DNA of 64,000 nt from Anisus vortex. Its lineage: Eukaryota > Mollusca > Gastropoda > Planorbidae. Position 1 is the stretch's first letter. Every line of letters starts with the position of its first letter. Position numbers and translations under genes: made by a program. Positions 1 to 11,590 of the stretch are shown here, one piece after another. The stretch spans positions 8,026,121-8,090,120 of the forward strand of contig OX421507.1 in the NCBI GenBank assembly GCA_949126835.1. The letters are read 5' to 3'. The notes under the pieces are model-generated. The model ran no database searches, was not told the origin of the DNA, and worked only from the letters and a program-made list of their open reading frames with translations.

Positions 1-87
1 ATTACCGAACATCTGGGACAAAATACCAATGTGACCAGACTGATTAAATAGTTCAATAGATAGCTAGAAAGATAGTTGTATAGCTAG

Positions 88-365
<278 letters not shown>

Positions 366-596
366 GTGTCTGTGTGTGTGGTGCGCGTTTGTCTCGCAGC
401 TGTAGATCTAGGGAGAAAGAGATTGAGAGGAAGTCCTTATTAATATGCAAAATTTATCAAAATGGTTTCTAAAAAAAAAGCAAGAGGTTTTTCTAAGATT
501 CTAACATCAATCAATATCAAAATTGATTTCTAAAAAAATATTATTTATATGTTTTTAAAGTCCTCAAAACCTGTCATTTATTCCATTGACACTGAC
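366..596. other. Unannotated intron or flank, AT-rich
   Basis: No gene, tRNA or clear repeat seen. If the TRIM-like gene continues to the left, this is intron sequence following the coiled-coil exon, whose donor site is at 595-596 on the minus strand. Confidence 0.5.
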
Positions 597-692
597 CTGC
601 AAGTCTCGTGTTTCCTGGTTCATGGCGGTCTTGTAGTTCAATAATTCCTGTCGCAAGCTCATCATCTTCTCGATCTGGTCCTCGACGTCTTG
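597..692 (-). CDS. Coiled-coil exon of the TRIM-like gene
   Basis: A 96-bp phase 0-0 exon. It is preceded on the minus strand by a TTTGCAG acceptor and followed by GTCAGT. It encodes 32 residues rich in Glu, Gln, Lys, Met and Leu (begins QDVEDQIEKMM) with heptad-like spacing, consistent with a TRIM coiled coil. The phase matches the donor at 2565, so the two exons can be spliced directly. Confidence 0.7.
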
Positions 693-3600
693 CTGCAAAC
701 ATTACAAATTATAAGTCGTAAATAATACGATTATGTTTCTTTAATGTTATCTCAGAAATGGTTTAATTTAATATAGTATTAACAACACATCACACCTACA
801 TGTAAGCATATGCCTTTACATATTGATATGTAATATTATGCAAGGGAAATGACTCATGTAAATCAATTGTAATATTAAGACAAGTAAGAGTTATACAACA
901 TAGATAAAACTAGAATTGGGTATTGAATAAAACATAGAATCTCGCTTGGTAAAACGGAAGTGGTCACATGATCAAACACGCGGTTTATTTTAGTCTCCCG
1001 CAGCATCTTGTAAAGTAAAGACGTATAATTATATTTGGGATGGACTCAGAGGTATTTACTAGATTTCCTGAACTTGTAATACTATTTCATTGATGTGAAA
1101 CGTTAATTGTGATTTATGTGAATTAAATATAATATGCTGCAGATGAGTGTTCCTTTCATTTAATTATAAATTTAAAAAAAAAACAAAAAAAACTTTAAGT
1201 TCAAAATTCTATGGATTAGCTAGGAATTAAAAAAAAAAGCTTTTATGACATTAAAACAACACAAATGAAATTTAATTTAACAGTTTAGAAGCTTAGTGCA
1301 TACAGTTTAGTTCAGTGCTTATGCCAATGGTATGAAGAACAGTTATGTAAATGAAATCATATTACAGTGCAAATTTAATCGGACTTTCAAGCGAAAATGC
1401 TACACTTGCATGGCTGTATTCTTCTTCCTTGTTCTTATCTTATACATTACAGATGCGCCTTCTATAACGAAGATTATTGCGTCCTTCGCACATCCGTGTT
1501 TCAGTCTAGTCCTGCATATCTACTAGTAATGTAAAGAATGTAAGGCTAAGTTACTGGTTTTCCAGTTGTTCAGGCAACCCATTCTACGCCCGGATGCCAT
1601 ATGGGAAGAAAGAGTACTGATATGCATTAAATTTCTTCATGCATAAGGAATACGGAAAGTGTTTTTGCCCTGATGTTTTTCTGAGCATTGTAACAGATTG
1701 TCTTTGTGTTGTATTTCTTATGTATTACTACTACTTTACTCTTTGGCAAAGAGTCTGTGCACTTCTGTCATCTAGTGAGAATAGTGTTTCTTTGTTTAGT
1801 CAAAAATCACCATGAATTTGTTATCAAAAAGGTAAGTAGGGGCCTACTATTTTATGGCCCAAGTCGCCTAATTCGCGATTTCGAGGTACATACTGCTAAA
1901 ATAGCCAAGACAGTGATGGTCAAGCAACCAACAGTGGCTCGTTGGTCTAGGGGTATGATTCTCGCTTAGGGTGCGAGAGGTCCCGGGTTCAAATCCCGGA
2001 CGAGCCCGTACCTTTTTTTTTAATGGAATTAATTACAATGAAAAGATACGCAAAAGTTTGTTTTTTCGAACAAACACATCCTGTTTTTTTTCTGGTCAAT
2101 TATGTCCAGTTTTTTCACCTCGGAAGTCGTAGCATAATTACTACAACATTTGACCAGCAGACGTTCTACAGCAATAGTAAACGTTTAGAAGTGCAGTGCA
2201 TAATTATGGGAAACGATTGGTCAAATTGAAATAGTACTGACAGAACTATGGGTCATGGTGGTCGAGAGGCCTGGTGAAGGCTAAGAATTTTTTTTCTCTG
2301 GGTCTGGATGGAGTCCCTAAGTCTACCCAGCTTTAATGGATACCATCCTACAGATGAAGCCAACTTAAGGTGGTTGGCTTTATGATAACCACACAATCCC
2401 ATAGAATGCCATGGCCACGGAAATTAATTGGTGAATAAGGCTTCACCGGCCCTCTACTTTACTTTTAACAAAAACTACAGTTCGTCTAAATTTGTTATTA
2501 TCTGTTATACATTTTTCATTTTTTATTATTAGTAATATACTTTTATTAATTTAGATGTGACATACCGTCGTTATTAATGATTGGCTTGTCAATGAATCCG
2601 ATGGACAATTAAAGTAACATTCATCACGTGACACGGCTGCGCCAATGAAGTCCCTGGGGCATCGACCACGTGTAAAAGCTGCAGACGTCGGGAAGTCATC
2701 GGAAGTGTCAAACGATTTCCCAGGCACAAAAATCATCGAAGCGTTGTCAGATCCATCATGCTGGCAACTCGCGTCTGCCGCAGTCAAGGGGAATAACTTC
2801 GAGGATGGTAGTAGTAAGTCATATTTTGTGATTGGGCGACTTGGTGGAATAATTTCCCTCACCCATGCATCGTTGTCTGTTTCATTTGTTATTCTATATT
2901 CAGAAACCGCCAAAGTGTGCAATGACAATACTCGTGACTGAAACTCAGTACGCGTTGAAGTGTTTGAGAAGGTGTCAAAGTTGGAGTCAACCATGGTGGA
3001 AATTCGGCCAGAAAATACCATCTCCTCGGACTGGCAATACGTTTTTATAGAAAAGGGGATTTCTGCACTGGCATTGCGCAGTAGTGTCAAAACATTTATA
3101 AACTGGGGCGAGAACTGGCTGAATGGTTCTGCGTTCTTCTCCTGTCGAGAAAAGCTTCTCTCTGGAAATCTGTATGGAATGAATACTTCTCGACTGTCAT
3201 GAGGGTGTATCTCATTTAATTCCGGTTTCACCTCTTCGTCAGCCTTACCGCGTGTCTTCTGCTGCACGGCTTTAAGTTTACAGACGATACTTTCCAGTGA
3301 GATGACCCTTGGCAGACTGGACAGACCGCCATGGACAAAACAGTTGTCTCTGTCAAAAAACAACAAAACAGACATCAAAAATAAGACGTGAGATTGCAAA
3401 TGAGGCAAAAAAAACAAAACAACAACTAGATCTAAGAAAAATCTATAATTCGAGGCCGCTACTTTTTCGTAGTTTAATTATATATAGATATATTACATTT
3501 AGATATATTTACATATAGATTTATTACACAAATAAAGGGAGCCTCCCAAGACCGAGACGGATGGAAAAGTGTAGTTGCGGCCCTATGCTCCTATAGTTGC

Positions 3601-4199
3601 GGCCCTATGCTCCTATGGGGATATACAGGATTAAGTCAAAGTAAGTCAATTACATTTTTTAGCTAGTTAAAAATATTTCTTTGCTTTCAATCCAGCGAGA
3701 AATTCAAATTTAATTCCTCTTGCAACTCGAAGGAATCATTTTGTTAACACATACACACCACCACACGTACACACTTACATACTTACCCTATTTTATGCTT
3801 GTAATAATAGTCTAATTCTGAACGATTCGTTATATATATACAAGTAGGGTGACTTTTAGCTGTTGGCACGCTTGAATGAATTAGAAATTCAACTTTGGCA
3901 CAATATTATCTAAAGGTTGCCGAAACCTGCTCTAAATGATGTTATGTTATTAGCTTTTCTTCAGTAGGTCAGATACAATATCGTGTTAAATATTCTATAA
4001 GAAGAGGTGCTGAAATAGATCATGCAGAGACGTGAGTGCTGTTCATGACCTACCTGCAAACTGGGCAACGCAGGACATTGAGCTCTAGAATGTTCTGCGC
4101 GCATGGTGATCGGCAAAGGACGTGTCCACAAGTGAGAATGATTGGATGCGTGTAGAACTCAAGGCATACTGGACAGGTCAAATCTTGTGTGATTTCCAT
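597..4199 (-). CDS. TRIM-like RING-finger protein, 3' end beyond the window
   Basis: Three exons can be joined in frame on the minus strand: 4199-4054, 3349-2566 and 692-597, giving 342 codons before the window ends. The first exon encodes a RING finger starting at Met1 (Cys9, Cys12, Cys24, His26, Cys29, Cys33, Cys45, Cys48). Its donor splits the Arg codon after CPVC, and exon 2 supplies the rest followed by GGLSSLP and a LESIV stretch, as in the post-RING segment of TRIM proteins. The last visible exon is a 32-residue coiled-coil-like helix. TRIM proteins are RING E3 ubiquitin ligases with a coiled coil for dimerisation. No B-box cysteine/histidine pattern is seen in the 262 residues after the RING, which is unusual for the family. 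The RING has three residues rather than two between Cys29 and Cys33. The C-terminal domain is not in the window, so the subclass is unknown. A tRNA-Pro gene, a SINE and a LINE fragment lie in the second intron. Confidence 0.72.
693..1429. other. Intron sequence, no feature recognised
   Basis: AT-rich sequence with several A-runs between the coiled-coil exon and a LINE fragment. I see no exon or repeat that I can support. Confidence 0.5.
1430..1700 (-). mobile_element. Non-LTR retrotransposon 3' end (family with ATAAG tail)
   Basis: Reverse complement of the same 3' terminal region seen at 10846-11250, 12868-13010 and 56465-56600. It contains TACATTACAGA, then a block CGAAGATTATTGCGTCC, a TAAGTTACTGGTTTTCC motif, and GGCAACCCATTC, which on the minus strand encodes the degenerate end of a reverse-transcriptase-type ORF. 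The short TCTTATCTTA stretch at the left is the simple-repeat 3' tail of the element. Confidence 0.7.
1936..2007 (+). tRNA. tRNA-Pro (anticodon AGG)
   Basis: 72 bp with a perfect 7-bp acceptor stem (GGCTCGT with ACGAGCC) and discriminator C, anticodon stem CTCGC/GCGAG around loop TTAGGGT (anticodon AGG), and T-stem CCGGG/CCCGG around TTCAAAT. The B box GGTTCAAATCC is intact. A run of eight or more T follows within 6 bp and would serve as Pol III terminator. The gene lies in an intron of the TRIM-like gene on the opposite strand. Inosine modification of A34 would let it read CCU, CCC and CCA. Confidence 0.96.
2249..2465 (+). mobile_element. tRNA-derived SINE, diverged copy
   Basis: Member of the main SINE family of the window. 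The family consensus has a tRNA-like head with a B box (GGGTTCGAATCC), then TAGGATTTGTTCCC, a body with GAGTCTACCCAGCTCTGATG, GGGCATTGTGCTGGCCACAC and GCCGTGGCCACGGAAACTGG, and a tail CTTCACCGGCCCTATGGATC ending in TACTTTA. Here the tRNA-like part is largely lost and the body is diverged but recognisable. Confidence 0.8.
2566..3349 (-). CDS. Long exon 2 of the TRIM-like gene
   Basis: 784 bp, phase 2 in and phase 0 out. The acceptor is a T-rich tract ending GACAG at 3350 and the donor is GTATGT at 2565-2560. It encodes 261 complete residues after completing an Arg codon. The first 25 residues match the post-RING region of TRIM proteins. The remainder is hydrophilic, rich in Ser, Thr and Asp, with scattered cysteines near the end (RCPRDF, DECYFNC), and I do not recognise a domain. 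An apparent upstream Met with a hydrophobic segment (to 3417) is intron sequence and not a signal peptide. Confidence 0.72.
3541..3620. repeat. 22-bp tandem duplication
   Basis: The unit TAGTTGCGGCCCTATGCTCC is repeated twice in tandem at about 3574-3617 inside the first intron of the TRIM-like gene. A partial relative (GGGGCCGCAACTGTGACA) is near 45090. Confidence 0.7.
4054..4199 (-). CDS. RING-finger exon 1 of the TRIM-like gene
   Basis: 146 bp, ATG at 4199-4197, donor GTAGGT at 4053. It encodes 48 residues including CPVC, THPIILTCGHVLC and a terminal CPVC, i.e. the C3HC4 zinc-binding scaffold of a RING E3 ligase. Just upstream of the ATG on the minus strand, ATTGCAG near 4228 could be an acceptor for a further 5' untranslated exon. 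Confidence 0.8.
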
Positions 4200-4461
4200 A
4201 TTGTAAAGTTTTATCATAAAACAACCTGCAATTAAAATGTTTGACTTTAACTGTACTTATAATTATACCTTTATATAGCTTAACAGAAGAGAAACCAGAA
4301 GTTTACTTTCTATCTGAGCAGAGTAAATGGTGTTTCGAACAACTTATGAAGCCAAATGGAGCCCAGAGTGTACATTGCACTGGATTAAGTGGCTTCTTTG
4401 AAGAGTATGAACTCTGAACATAATTATATCAATATTATAGCCTTGCTGTACGGAGAGCACA

Positions 4462-4745
4462 ACTTTTTGTGTGTGCCCAAAGTATGTCGTATAGGTTTTC
4501 TCATTATCCAAGAATAGCGGTCTGATATGAATGGACACGTCTGTACACGTGGGTCTCAATGTTGGCAAAGAAGTGTGGAAACCACCGATACGTTACCTTA
4601 AGAGCACACTGGTGGGCTAACGCACCGGGGGACAACCCATGTTGCGCGCCCCCTCCCCCGAGGATCATAGCACCGTCGAGAGGCTTTGAGACTCGGTGGG
4701 GAGGAAATGAGGGAAAAGAGGCCGAACTTGCTCGCAGTTTAAAGA
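4462..4745 (+). repeat. Dispersed repeat family X, 5' part
   Basis: Matches 6203-6503 over about 250 bp, starting at TGTGTGCCCAAAGTATGTCG and running through TGGACACGTCTGTAC, GTGTGGAAACCACCGATACG and GGTGGGCTAACGCAC to GAGGCTTTGAGA. Related sequence is found at 13236-13500 and, inverted, at 55190-55485. The class is not recognised. Confidence 0.8.
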
Positions 4746-6202
4746 TGCATTCAAAAAATTAAATGGACTAAACCCTGACACGCAATAACCATACCTGCGT
4801 CGTGGAAGGATTTCACTTAGGATGTGCGAAAGGGCACATATATATCCGATGCCACCCTTGCATCAGAGAGCGCATAGTGGAGAACCCTACAAAAGGCAAA
4901 ATGCATAGACAAACTACGCCGGCATTCCTTGGGGAAAGAAAAATGCCATAACATAACTCTTCTAAGAAACACTGTCACTTTTGGGCCATCACCGGCTTCT
5001 GATAAATACTTGGGATCCCTATGAAAAAAAAAATAAGGCTTGGTAATATGCTGGACACACGATCCCCTTGAGGACATCGCCGATGAAACTGGCATGCTCA
5101 GCTCATAAGCTATATAGACCTTCAATAGATTCAAGGCCAGCTTTTAATAGCGTCTACTAGATCTAAAAGCGGACATATTCAAAGACACCTTTTTGAAATT
5201 GAATAGGATACCTTCCCATTAGCAGTTTATCGCTTGCACACCACGCCGCTCCATGTACATGACATGAATTAACCCTTAACATACCAACAGCAAACATCCA
5301 TTATGTGGTGCAAAAGTTATTTGAATAGATATTAACCCGTTTGTAAAAAAAAAAATCAATAAACTTTCACACTACGAGCTGGCATAGCAAATATAGAATA
5401 TAGTATTCCAATAATATATGCCCTTTCTGAACAAATAATACAGTTTAATATGAAACACCGCATGAAATAAATCAATACATAGGGCCACATACATTCGTTT
5501 TAATACATGGCGGGAAAACTGTTCTGACACAAAAGAAACATAATCTGTTCTATTCACTATATAGTCGCCTCGAGATCTCGTAAAGTTTTCACCAAACCAA
5601 TAAAAAAAAAAAATGGAAATGAACAAGAAGTGAACAAATGCGATATGAATGTCGTACAACGCTTCTAACAAAACCACCGCGACTGGTCTGCATAAAAAAA
5701 AAAATTGATCTACAATCACTAGCCTATAAATCTTGAATACTCTTCAAGACGTCGAGGGTGGTTGGCTTGTTCAGGCCGGTGGGCTTGAGACAGTCTTTAA
5801 GATATTGATCAACTATGGTATTGAGTACTGTTGTATGTGTTGTAATCTCTGTATTGCATTGAATTATATAGGTTAGTTGAATGATATATTGTGATCTTTT
5901 AGTAAGTACCCGAAAGTTATTTCTATTGGTTTACTAGTGGCTATATGATATTATACTGAGGATGGCTATTAAGCTATTAAGTACAATTGTGTTGGTAGAT
6001 TTTTAGGTCACGAAATATTTAGCCTCTATTGTTTTTTCTTGTTTTAAGGTTGTTTACGACACCTCAGCCTATCAACAGGACATAGGTTTTTATTTCATGC
6101 GCTTGCTGCTACCATAATTTTATTTCTATACGGTCGTTTAAAGTTGTCTTCTTCGTGTTTGCCTGGATCCATCAAGTGTACTAGTCCTCCGTTGATATCT
6201 GT
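4746..6202. other. No gene recognised
   Basis: Includes a minus-strand open frame of 105 codons (4817-5134) and one of 115 codons (5372-5719). Neither shows a domain, codon pattern or splice context that I can support. AT-rich with many A-runs. Confidence 0.4.
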
Positions 6203-6503
6203 GTGTGTGTGCCCAAAGTATGTCGTATAGACTTTCTCAATATCCAAGAGTAGCGGTCTGGTATGACTGGACACGTCTGTACCCATGGGTCTCAACGTTG
6301 GCGAAGTGTGGAAACCACCGATACGCTTACATTAAGAGCACGCCGGTGGGCTAACGCACGGGGTGACAGCCCATGTTGCGCGCCCCCCGAGGGTCGTAGC
6401 ACTGTCAAGAGGCTTTGAGATTCGGTGGGGAAGAAACGATGAGCGCAAAAGCCCATCTCAAACCCGCCCTTTGTGACTGGATATCCAGACCTATAGTCTA
6501 GGA
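6203..6503 (+). repeat. Dispersed repeat family X, interrupted by an hAT element
   Basis: Second copy of the repeat at 4462-4745, extending further to GACTGGATATCCAGACCTA and ending in GTCTAGGA, the apparent target site of the hAT element that starts at 6504. Confidence 0.8.
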
Positions 6504-8160
6504 CAGGGGTCGGCGAGGTCTTTCTCATAGTGTACCAAACTAGGATTTCTAAGTCATTCAGCGTGCCAACAGCGTGAAAGTCAAACTGCTCAGCTATATT
6601 ATTTTTATAAAACAATTTAAAACAGTTTACGTAATAACATTTAGAGTTAGTTGTCAAAGATATTATTCTAGTAAATTTAGTATATGCATTCTTTATAGCT
6701 TGATCTCGGCATCTGAGATTTCCGCTATAGATTATATTTCTTTTTTGTCCGGTGTGCAAATAATGTAGTTAAGCGAAAGAGATACGTAGTAATCATGCAA
6801 ACTGGGTAGTTATTGTAATGTTTGAAAATGTACATATAAATTCTTTAGTCCTATAATTTTTCAATTATCTTTTATAACTTGATCATTTTAAAGTTAAACA
6901 TTGTAAGTCATTTTTTTTAAAGGAAACAAAAAAAAATATATCAAAAATATTAACGCAAAGAAAACGGGTTAATTATCTTCCTTTAATTAAATTATTCAAA
7001 ATAGATGCTAGTGATGTCAAACGATTTAATTGTTTTAATATAGCTAGTGTTAATTAAAAAAAAAATATTCTTTATACAAATTCAGCATTATGCTATTTTT
7101 TCAACGTTTAATTAGATATATACAATTAATTTTCGTTGTAAATAAACATTTTCTGCATTAATAGTCAAATTAAGGAGTTTATTCTTTAAAACATTAATAA
7201 TTACATCAATTACATAATATAATGCTTGTATATAAGCCTGTATTATTTATTACAATAATAAAGCAAACAAATTTGTTTTAGAACAAAAATATATTTATAC
7301 TTCATTAAGAGAGATGAGCAAAAAACCTCTTTTGTATGTAATTAGCGTGTATCAATTAATGAGCGACTTTTCCTCGAATGCTCTTCACTAACTGTTCAAT
7401 GTTAGGTAGATATTTAGTTACTTCTGAGAGGTCAAGTTTAAAAGACATCTTGTTAGGCTTGAAACAGCTTTCATGTGCGATAACATTTGCCCACTAGTGT
7501 AAATTGAACCAAAAGCTGAAAGTAGATTAAATGCCTTGCACAGTTGACAACAGATGACTATCCTAAGCAGCTTTTCCTTGCAGATTTTCTCCCGCAAATA
7601 GTCACATTTTGATGACCATTTTTCGGATGTTTTAAAATGAAAAAAAAAATGCCAATATCCCCCCACTATAAAAAGATCCCGATCTAAATAGTTTGTAGTA
7701 AGATCAAGGCAGAAAGGCTTGATGTGGTATGGAAACTTGTGTCCACGAATTTGAAAATCTTGCCATTGTTTAGAAAACTCCGCATTGAGTGCTTCAATGT
7801 ACTTTGGAAAACGCTCATCTATCATAATTTGCCTTAAATTAGGGAAAGAGTTAAATGTTTTGAAATCAATTTCACGGCAAGATTTGGCCAGATTCAATGC
7901 ACATCCATTCCAGTGGTCCAACTCTTCAAGTGCTTTTCGACCGCGTGCTTGTAAATGCAAGTTCAACCCACTGAAATGTGTCGCTATGCCATTCAGAAAC
8001 TACGGCTGCAACAGTCAGTTCTCCTCATTCAAAATCGAAAATTGTGTGTGTTTTTTTTCATCAAGATACATTTTTATTGCTTCCAGTCAAGAACCAACGA
8101 AAAAAATCTGTCCAAGACTTTACGTATACTCCGTATCACTTTTCTCTAGAAGAGACTTGA
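6504..8160 (-). pseudogene. hAT transposon with dead transposase, 5' end not found
   Basis: The left edge CAGGGGTCGGCGAGGTC is an hAT-type terminal repeat, and its subterminal sequence matches the right end of 43817-44801. On the minus strand, 7418-7966 is open for 182 codons. It resembles the central and C-terminal part of animal hAT transposases of the EPM2AIP1/ZBED5/GTF2IRD2-like group: GLNLHLQARG (a LNLKLQG-like motif), SFPNLRQ, QIRGHKFPYHIKPFC, and a C-terminal FGSIYTSGQMLSHMKA corresponding to FGSTYxCExxFSxMK. The catalytic Cys-Glu pair of that motif is missing. Related DNA upstream (7985-8050) matches 43880-44010. The region 6750-7380 is an AT-rich module shared with two other hAT elements. 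The other terminus and target duplication were not found. Confidence 0.7.
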
Positions 8161-10060
8161 AAAACCATAAAATTGACTGAGCTTATCTCATTGATATATA
8201 CAATCACAGGTGGCAAGTCCAACGATGAGAGCTTTGCATACTAATGCATACCAACATTCCTGACGTCGACGTTCAGTGTGATTACCATATAGTTCACCAT
8301 GCAGCACCCGTTAATTATACTGACGTACGTTGATTTTGACTTGCATAAAAAAACTCCCTGGCGGTGTCTAGCGTGTTGTTGCAAATCGCTTAGACAGATC
8401 CGTCAATAGTGGCAAAATATAAATTTGGAGGGCTTGTCATCGATATAAACAAAGTGCAAAATCAACTGCATTACAACCCAACGAAGGATGTGCACAGTGC
8501 ACACCAGAATAGAACTATTGTGCGTCAGTCTCAGGCCATACTATCTACCAAAAGACTTCACACAAATATATGTAACAAGAAATATATCGTCAAGACTTCA
8601 GTCAGCCATAATACAATAGCCGACTACTAATGAACTTTTTCTTGTAAGATAAATTGTGTGATAATGTGCGTGCATGTCTATTTTTGTAAGTATATTTCTG
8701 TGATTGAGTACAAATAGTTCTTTTATATAGTTTAAAGTATGCGGAAAGACAAAACATCATTAATCAATACAAATTTCCGTTTGTTTGGATCGCAAAAGAA
8801 ATCTTATCTTGCCTTATCTTTATTATAAAACAAATACATAATTAAAACATTTAATAGAACAAATATTTTGCAATCATAATAACGTACATTCAAATCCTAA
8901 AATATAAGTTAAAGCTATGTGATTGTATTAAAATTATTAAACACACAACATCTGCTCTTGTCGACAAAAAAAATCTGATAGATTCACGGATACCCTTTTT
9001 TAGACTAATTGTTATGGGGGGGGGGCATTGCTATCACTGACCCGACTAGTGTGGAGGTTTTTCATACGCTAAGCGAACACTCTGGTTGATAGAAGAAATT
9101 GAATTCCCCTTCGAATAACCCCAACAACAAACGACGCAGACTAAAAGAACAAACTTTTCGCCAACTAGAATTATTAATAGATAATTTCTAACTGAATCGT
9201 ATAGACCTACACGCTAAGACTTCTCTAAAACAATCAAGGTGGACTAATAATTCGGAAACACGGTCAAAATAATGAACAAGTAGGCCTTGCGGTACTCACC
9301 GGTTATCATGTAGACCTAAACCCGTCAGAGACTGAATGATATTGCCGGTAAGGCTTTGAGTTAATTCCCTTGTTTGTGAATAGACTACATGTAGGCCTAT
9401 AGATGGCCTATATCTATAGGCCTACTGAAAACACTATAAATTGTCGATGTTAGTCGAAGACTCGAGACTAAAGCGATTGCAAGAACGGTGCGAGAGGTAG
9501 CGAGAGGTAGCGAGGGTCCAGAAAGAGAAAGGGGGGGAAGGGGAACTTGAATAGTGAGGGGAGGGAGGAGCGGCAATCGATTTGTATGGATATGTTTACA
9601 TGTGTAAAAAAAAAATCACTTACCTGAATAAATATTGGTTGTGGCTGAACCCAGTAACAAAGTCTTTAACAGCTGACGTTTTTTTTTTATTTTGGCCTTC
9701 TTCTTTGAATAAGGTTTTGCCTTGGGTGAGAAAGAAAGTGAGGGAGAGAGCAAGAGGGGGAGGGAGAAGGGGGGTGGACTGGAAGAATAGTAGATAATGT
9801 GTACATAGTACATAGGCAGACATTTCATAAACAATAACAAATGACTCTATACAATGGCCGGACCAAGCCTTCACATATTTTTACTCCCCCCCCCCCCCCC
9901 ACTTCCTCAATATGTTTTAGCCTACAGCAATTCTAACAATGTTTGTTTTTTCAATCATCATCATCGATCCCGTGAACTTGTGGTCGTTGTTTGGGGGGGG
10001 GGGGGGGCAAATGGACATTTCAGCAGTCAGCTTTGTCCACTTTAGCGGTTGACAATAGTT
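8161..10060. other. No gene recognised; simple-sequence and purine-rich stretches
   Basis: Contains an unassigned plus-strand open frame of 73 codons (8409-8630), G-run clusters near 9017, a purine-rich segment at 9480-9580, a (C)14 run near 9888 and a (G)14 run near 9995. Two TAGGCCTA palindromes lie at 9391-9425. Confidence 0.4.
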
Positions 10061-10069
10061 GAGTCAACT

Positions 10070-10235
10070 GCAGCCCTGTTTAGCCCTGCAGACCTTACGT
10101 TGTCGTACCAGCATCTCCTGCTGACGGCCTCTCTTACGCCCACCTTCTTCCGTGCCCTGGAGGATAGTTGTTGTTTTTTGACAGGCTATTGTGACGCAAA
10201 CACATGACCGAACTGTGTTCATTTGATTGTTTGAT
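10070..10235 (-). pseudogene. Non-LTR reverse transcriptase C-terminal fragment
   Basis: On the minus strand this reads KTTTILQGTEEGGRKRGRQQ and so on, which corresponds to the TILQGTxEGGRRRGRQ motif near the C terminus of non-LTR retrotransposon polyproteins. The related copy at 42470-42915 carries the same motif in a broken frame. Only about 50 codons remain. Confidence 0.65.
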
Positions 10236-10845
10236 TGTTGCCTTAATGTTTTCTTGAGGGCCTGCAATATAAGGGAAAGAAAACTGGCTTGAAAATATGG
10301 TATTGTAATAGCCATCTGACAAAGGTATGTCCAGGATTCTACTGAGGGGAGGGACCGCACCTAAGCTTTGCCGGAGTGGATGGAATAGGACAACCATTTT
10401 GTGTCAATCTTATACTCTTATTTGACAGTGGTTCCAGGCAAATATATAGGTCTACCAAACCCCAGGGCGCCAGCAATCAAAGGACCGGCCCTGTTCCTAA
10501 ATTAATTATTCCTTTATCTAGTAGTTGTACCTCACTTTCTATTGAAACGTTATTTCTCTCTTTCACAATTAAAAAAAAACATAAGTAGCTTTATATTAAT
10601 ATAAAAAATAACAATTTCATTAAAAAAAAAACACCACTATTCAACCTAATGATATAATTATAATTAATAAGCTCTAGACACTCTTAGAAACTTCTAAACT
10701 TCGACTTTAAATAAATAAATGTTAGAGTGCCCAAGTTATTGTTTTCTTTGCAAAAGGGGTTGACAACTGAAACAACTGACCTAATTGTTGAATTCCTGAA
10801 AGTTAGCTAATATTTCAATTAAAACAGTAAATACTTTTTCTTTTT

Positions 10846-11250
10846 GGTCTTATCTTATTTCATTAAAGACGCTCCTTCTTTACGGCAGATTATTGCGTCC
10901 TACGCTCCTTCTATACGGCAGATTATTGCGTCCTACGCTCCTTCTATACGGCAGATTATTGCGTTCTACGCTCCTTCTATACGGCAGATTATTACGTCCT
11001 ACGCTCCTCCGCAGTTTGAGTCTAGTCCTGCATTTCTATTAGTGTTTTAAATAATGTTAAGTTACTGGTTTTTTTCAGGCAACCCATTCCATGCCCGGAT
11101 GTCACTCGGGAAGAGAGATGACTTATTTGCATTTGTTCTCGCATAAGGGATAAGGAAAGTGTTTTTGCCCTTATTTTCTTTTTAGCATTGCAACAGATTG
11201 TTATCGTGTTATATATCTAAATTAGAATTTAACGCCTTACTACTTTATTC
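10846..11250 (-). mobile_element. Non-LTR retrotransposon 3' end with internal 33-bp tandem repeat
   Basis: Minus-strand copy of the LINE 3' region described at 1430-1700. The 3' untranslated part carries four tandem copies of a 33-bp unit (GCTCCTTCTATACGGCAGAT plus TATTGCGTCCTAC) at 10868-11005, where other copies in the window have one. The GGCAACCCATTCCATGCCCG block at 11080 is the reverse complement of the end of the RT reading frame. Confidence 0.75.
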
Positions 11251-11394
11251 TTGGCCATTCTGCCTGTCTATGTTTAGTGATTTAACTATTAATGTTTTGA
11301 TTTAAAAACTGTTGTCTATTTTCTGTTATGCTTAAGAAACATACAAACCACTTTAACAGCTTTGACGACTTGGGACTACTTCTTACTGCGTTCA

Positions 11395-11590
11395 ACAGTT
11401 TCTTTGGCCACGGCATGCTATGGGATTGTGTGACCATCACAATGCCCAGCCGCCTTTACTTTACCCCAACTAAAGGCAGGTACCCAAAATAGCTGGGTGG
11501 ACTCAGGGGCACCCTCTAACCACAGGAAACAAATCCTAGCCTTTACCAGAATTTAAACACGGGACCTTCGGTACGCCAGTCGGACGCTCG
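11395..11590 (-). mobile_element. tRNA-derived SINE, minus strand
   Basis: Reverse-complement copy of the main SINE: GGCCACGGCATGCTATGGGA, CACAATGCCCAGCCGCC and TTTACTTTACCCCAACTA are all recognisable, down to a degenerate tRNA-like head at about 11560-11590. Confidence 0.85.

Noticed and set aside
2551..3417. 288-codon frame that looks like a secreted protein with a signal peptide
   Set aside because: The start and hydrophobic segment lie upstream of a clear acceptor (3350) and the C-terminal codons lie beyond a donor (2565). The interior is exon 2 of the RING gene.
4817..5134. 105-codon minus-strand frame as a gene
   Set aside because: No recognisable motif, no splice or promoter support; surrounded by repeats.
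9480..9560. GCGAGAGGTAGCGAGAGGTAG as a regulatory tandem
   Set aside because: Only two to three imperfect copies within a purine-rich tract; no further evidence.
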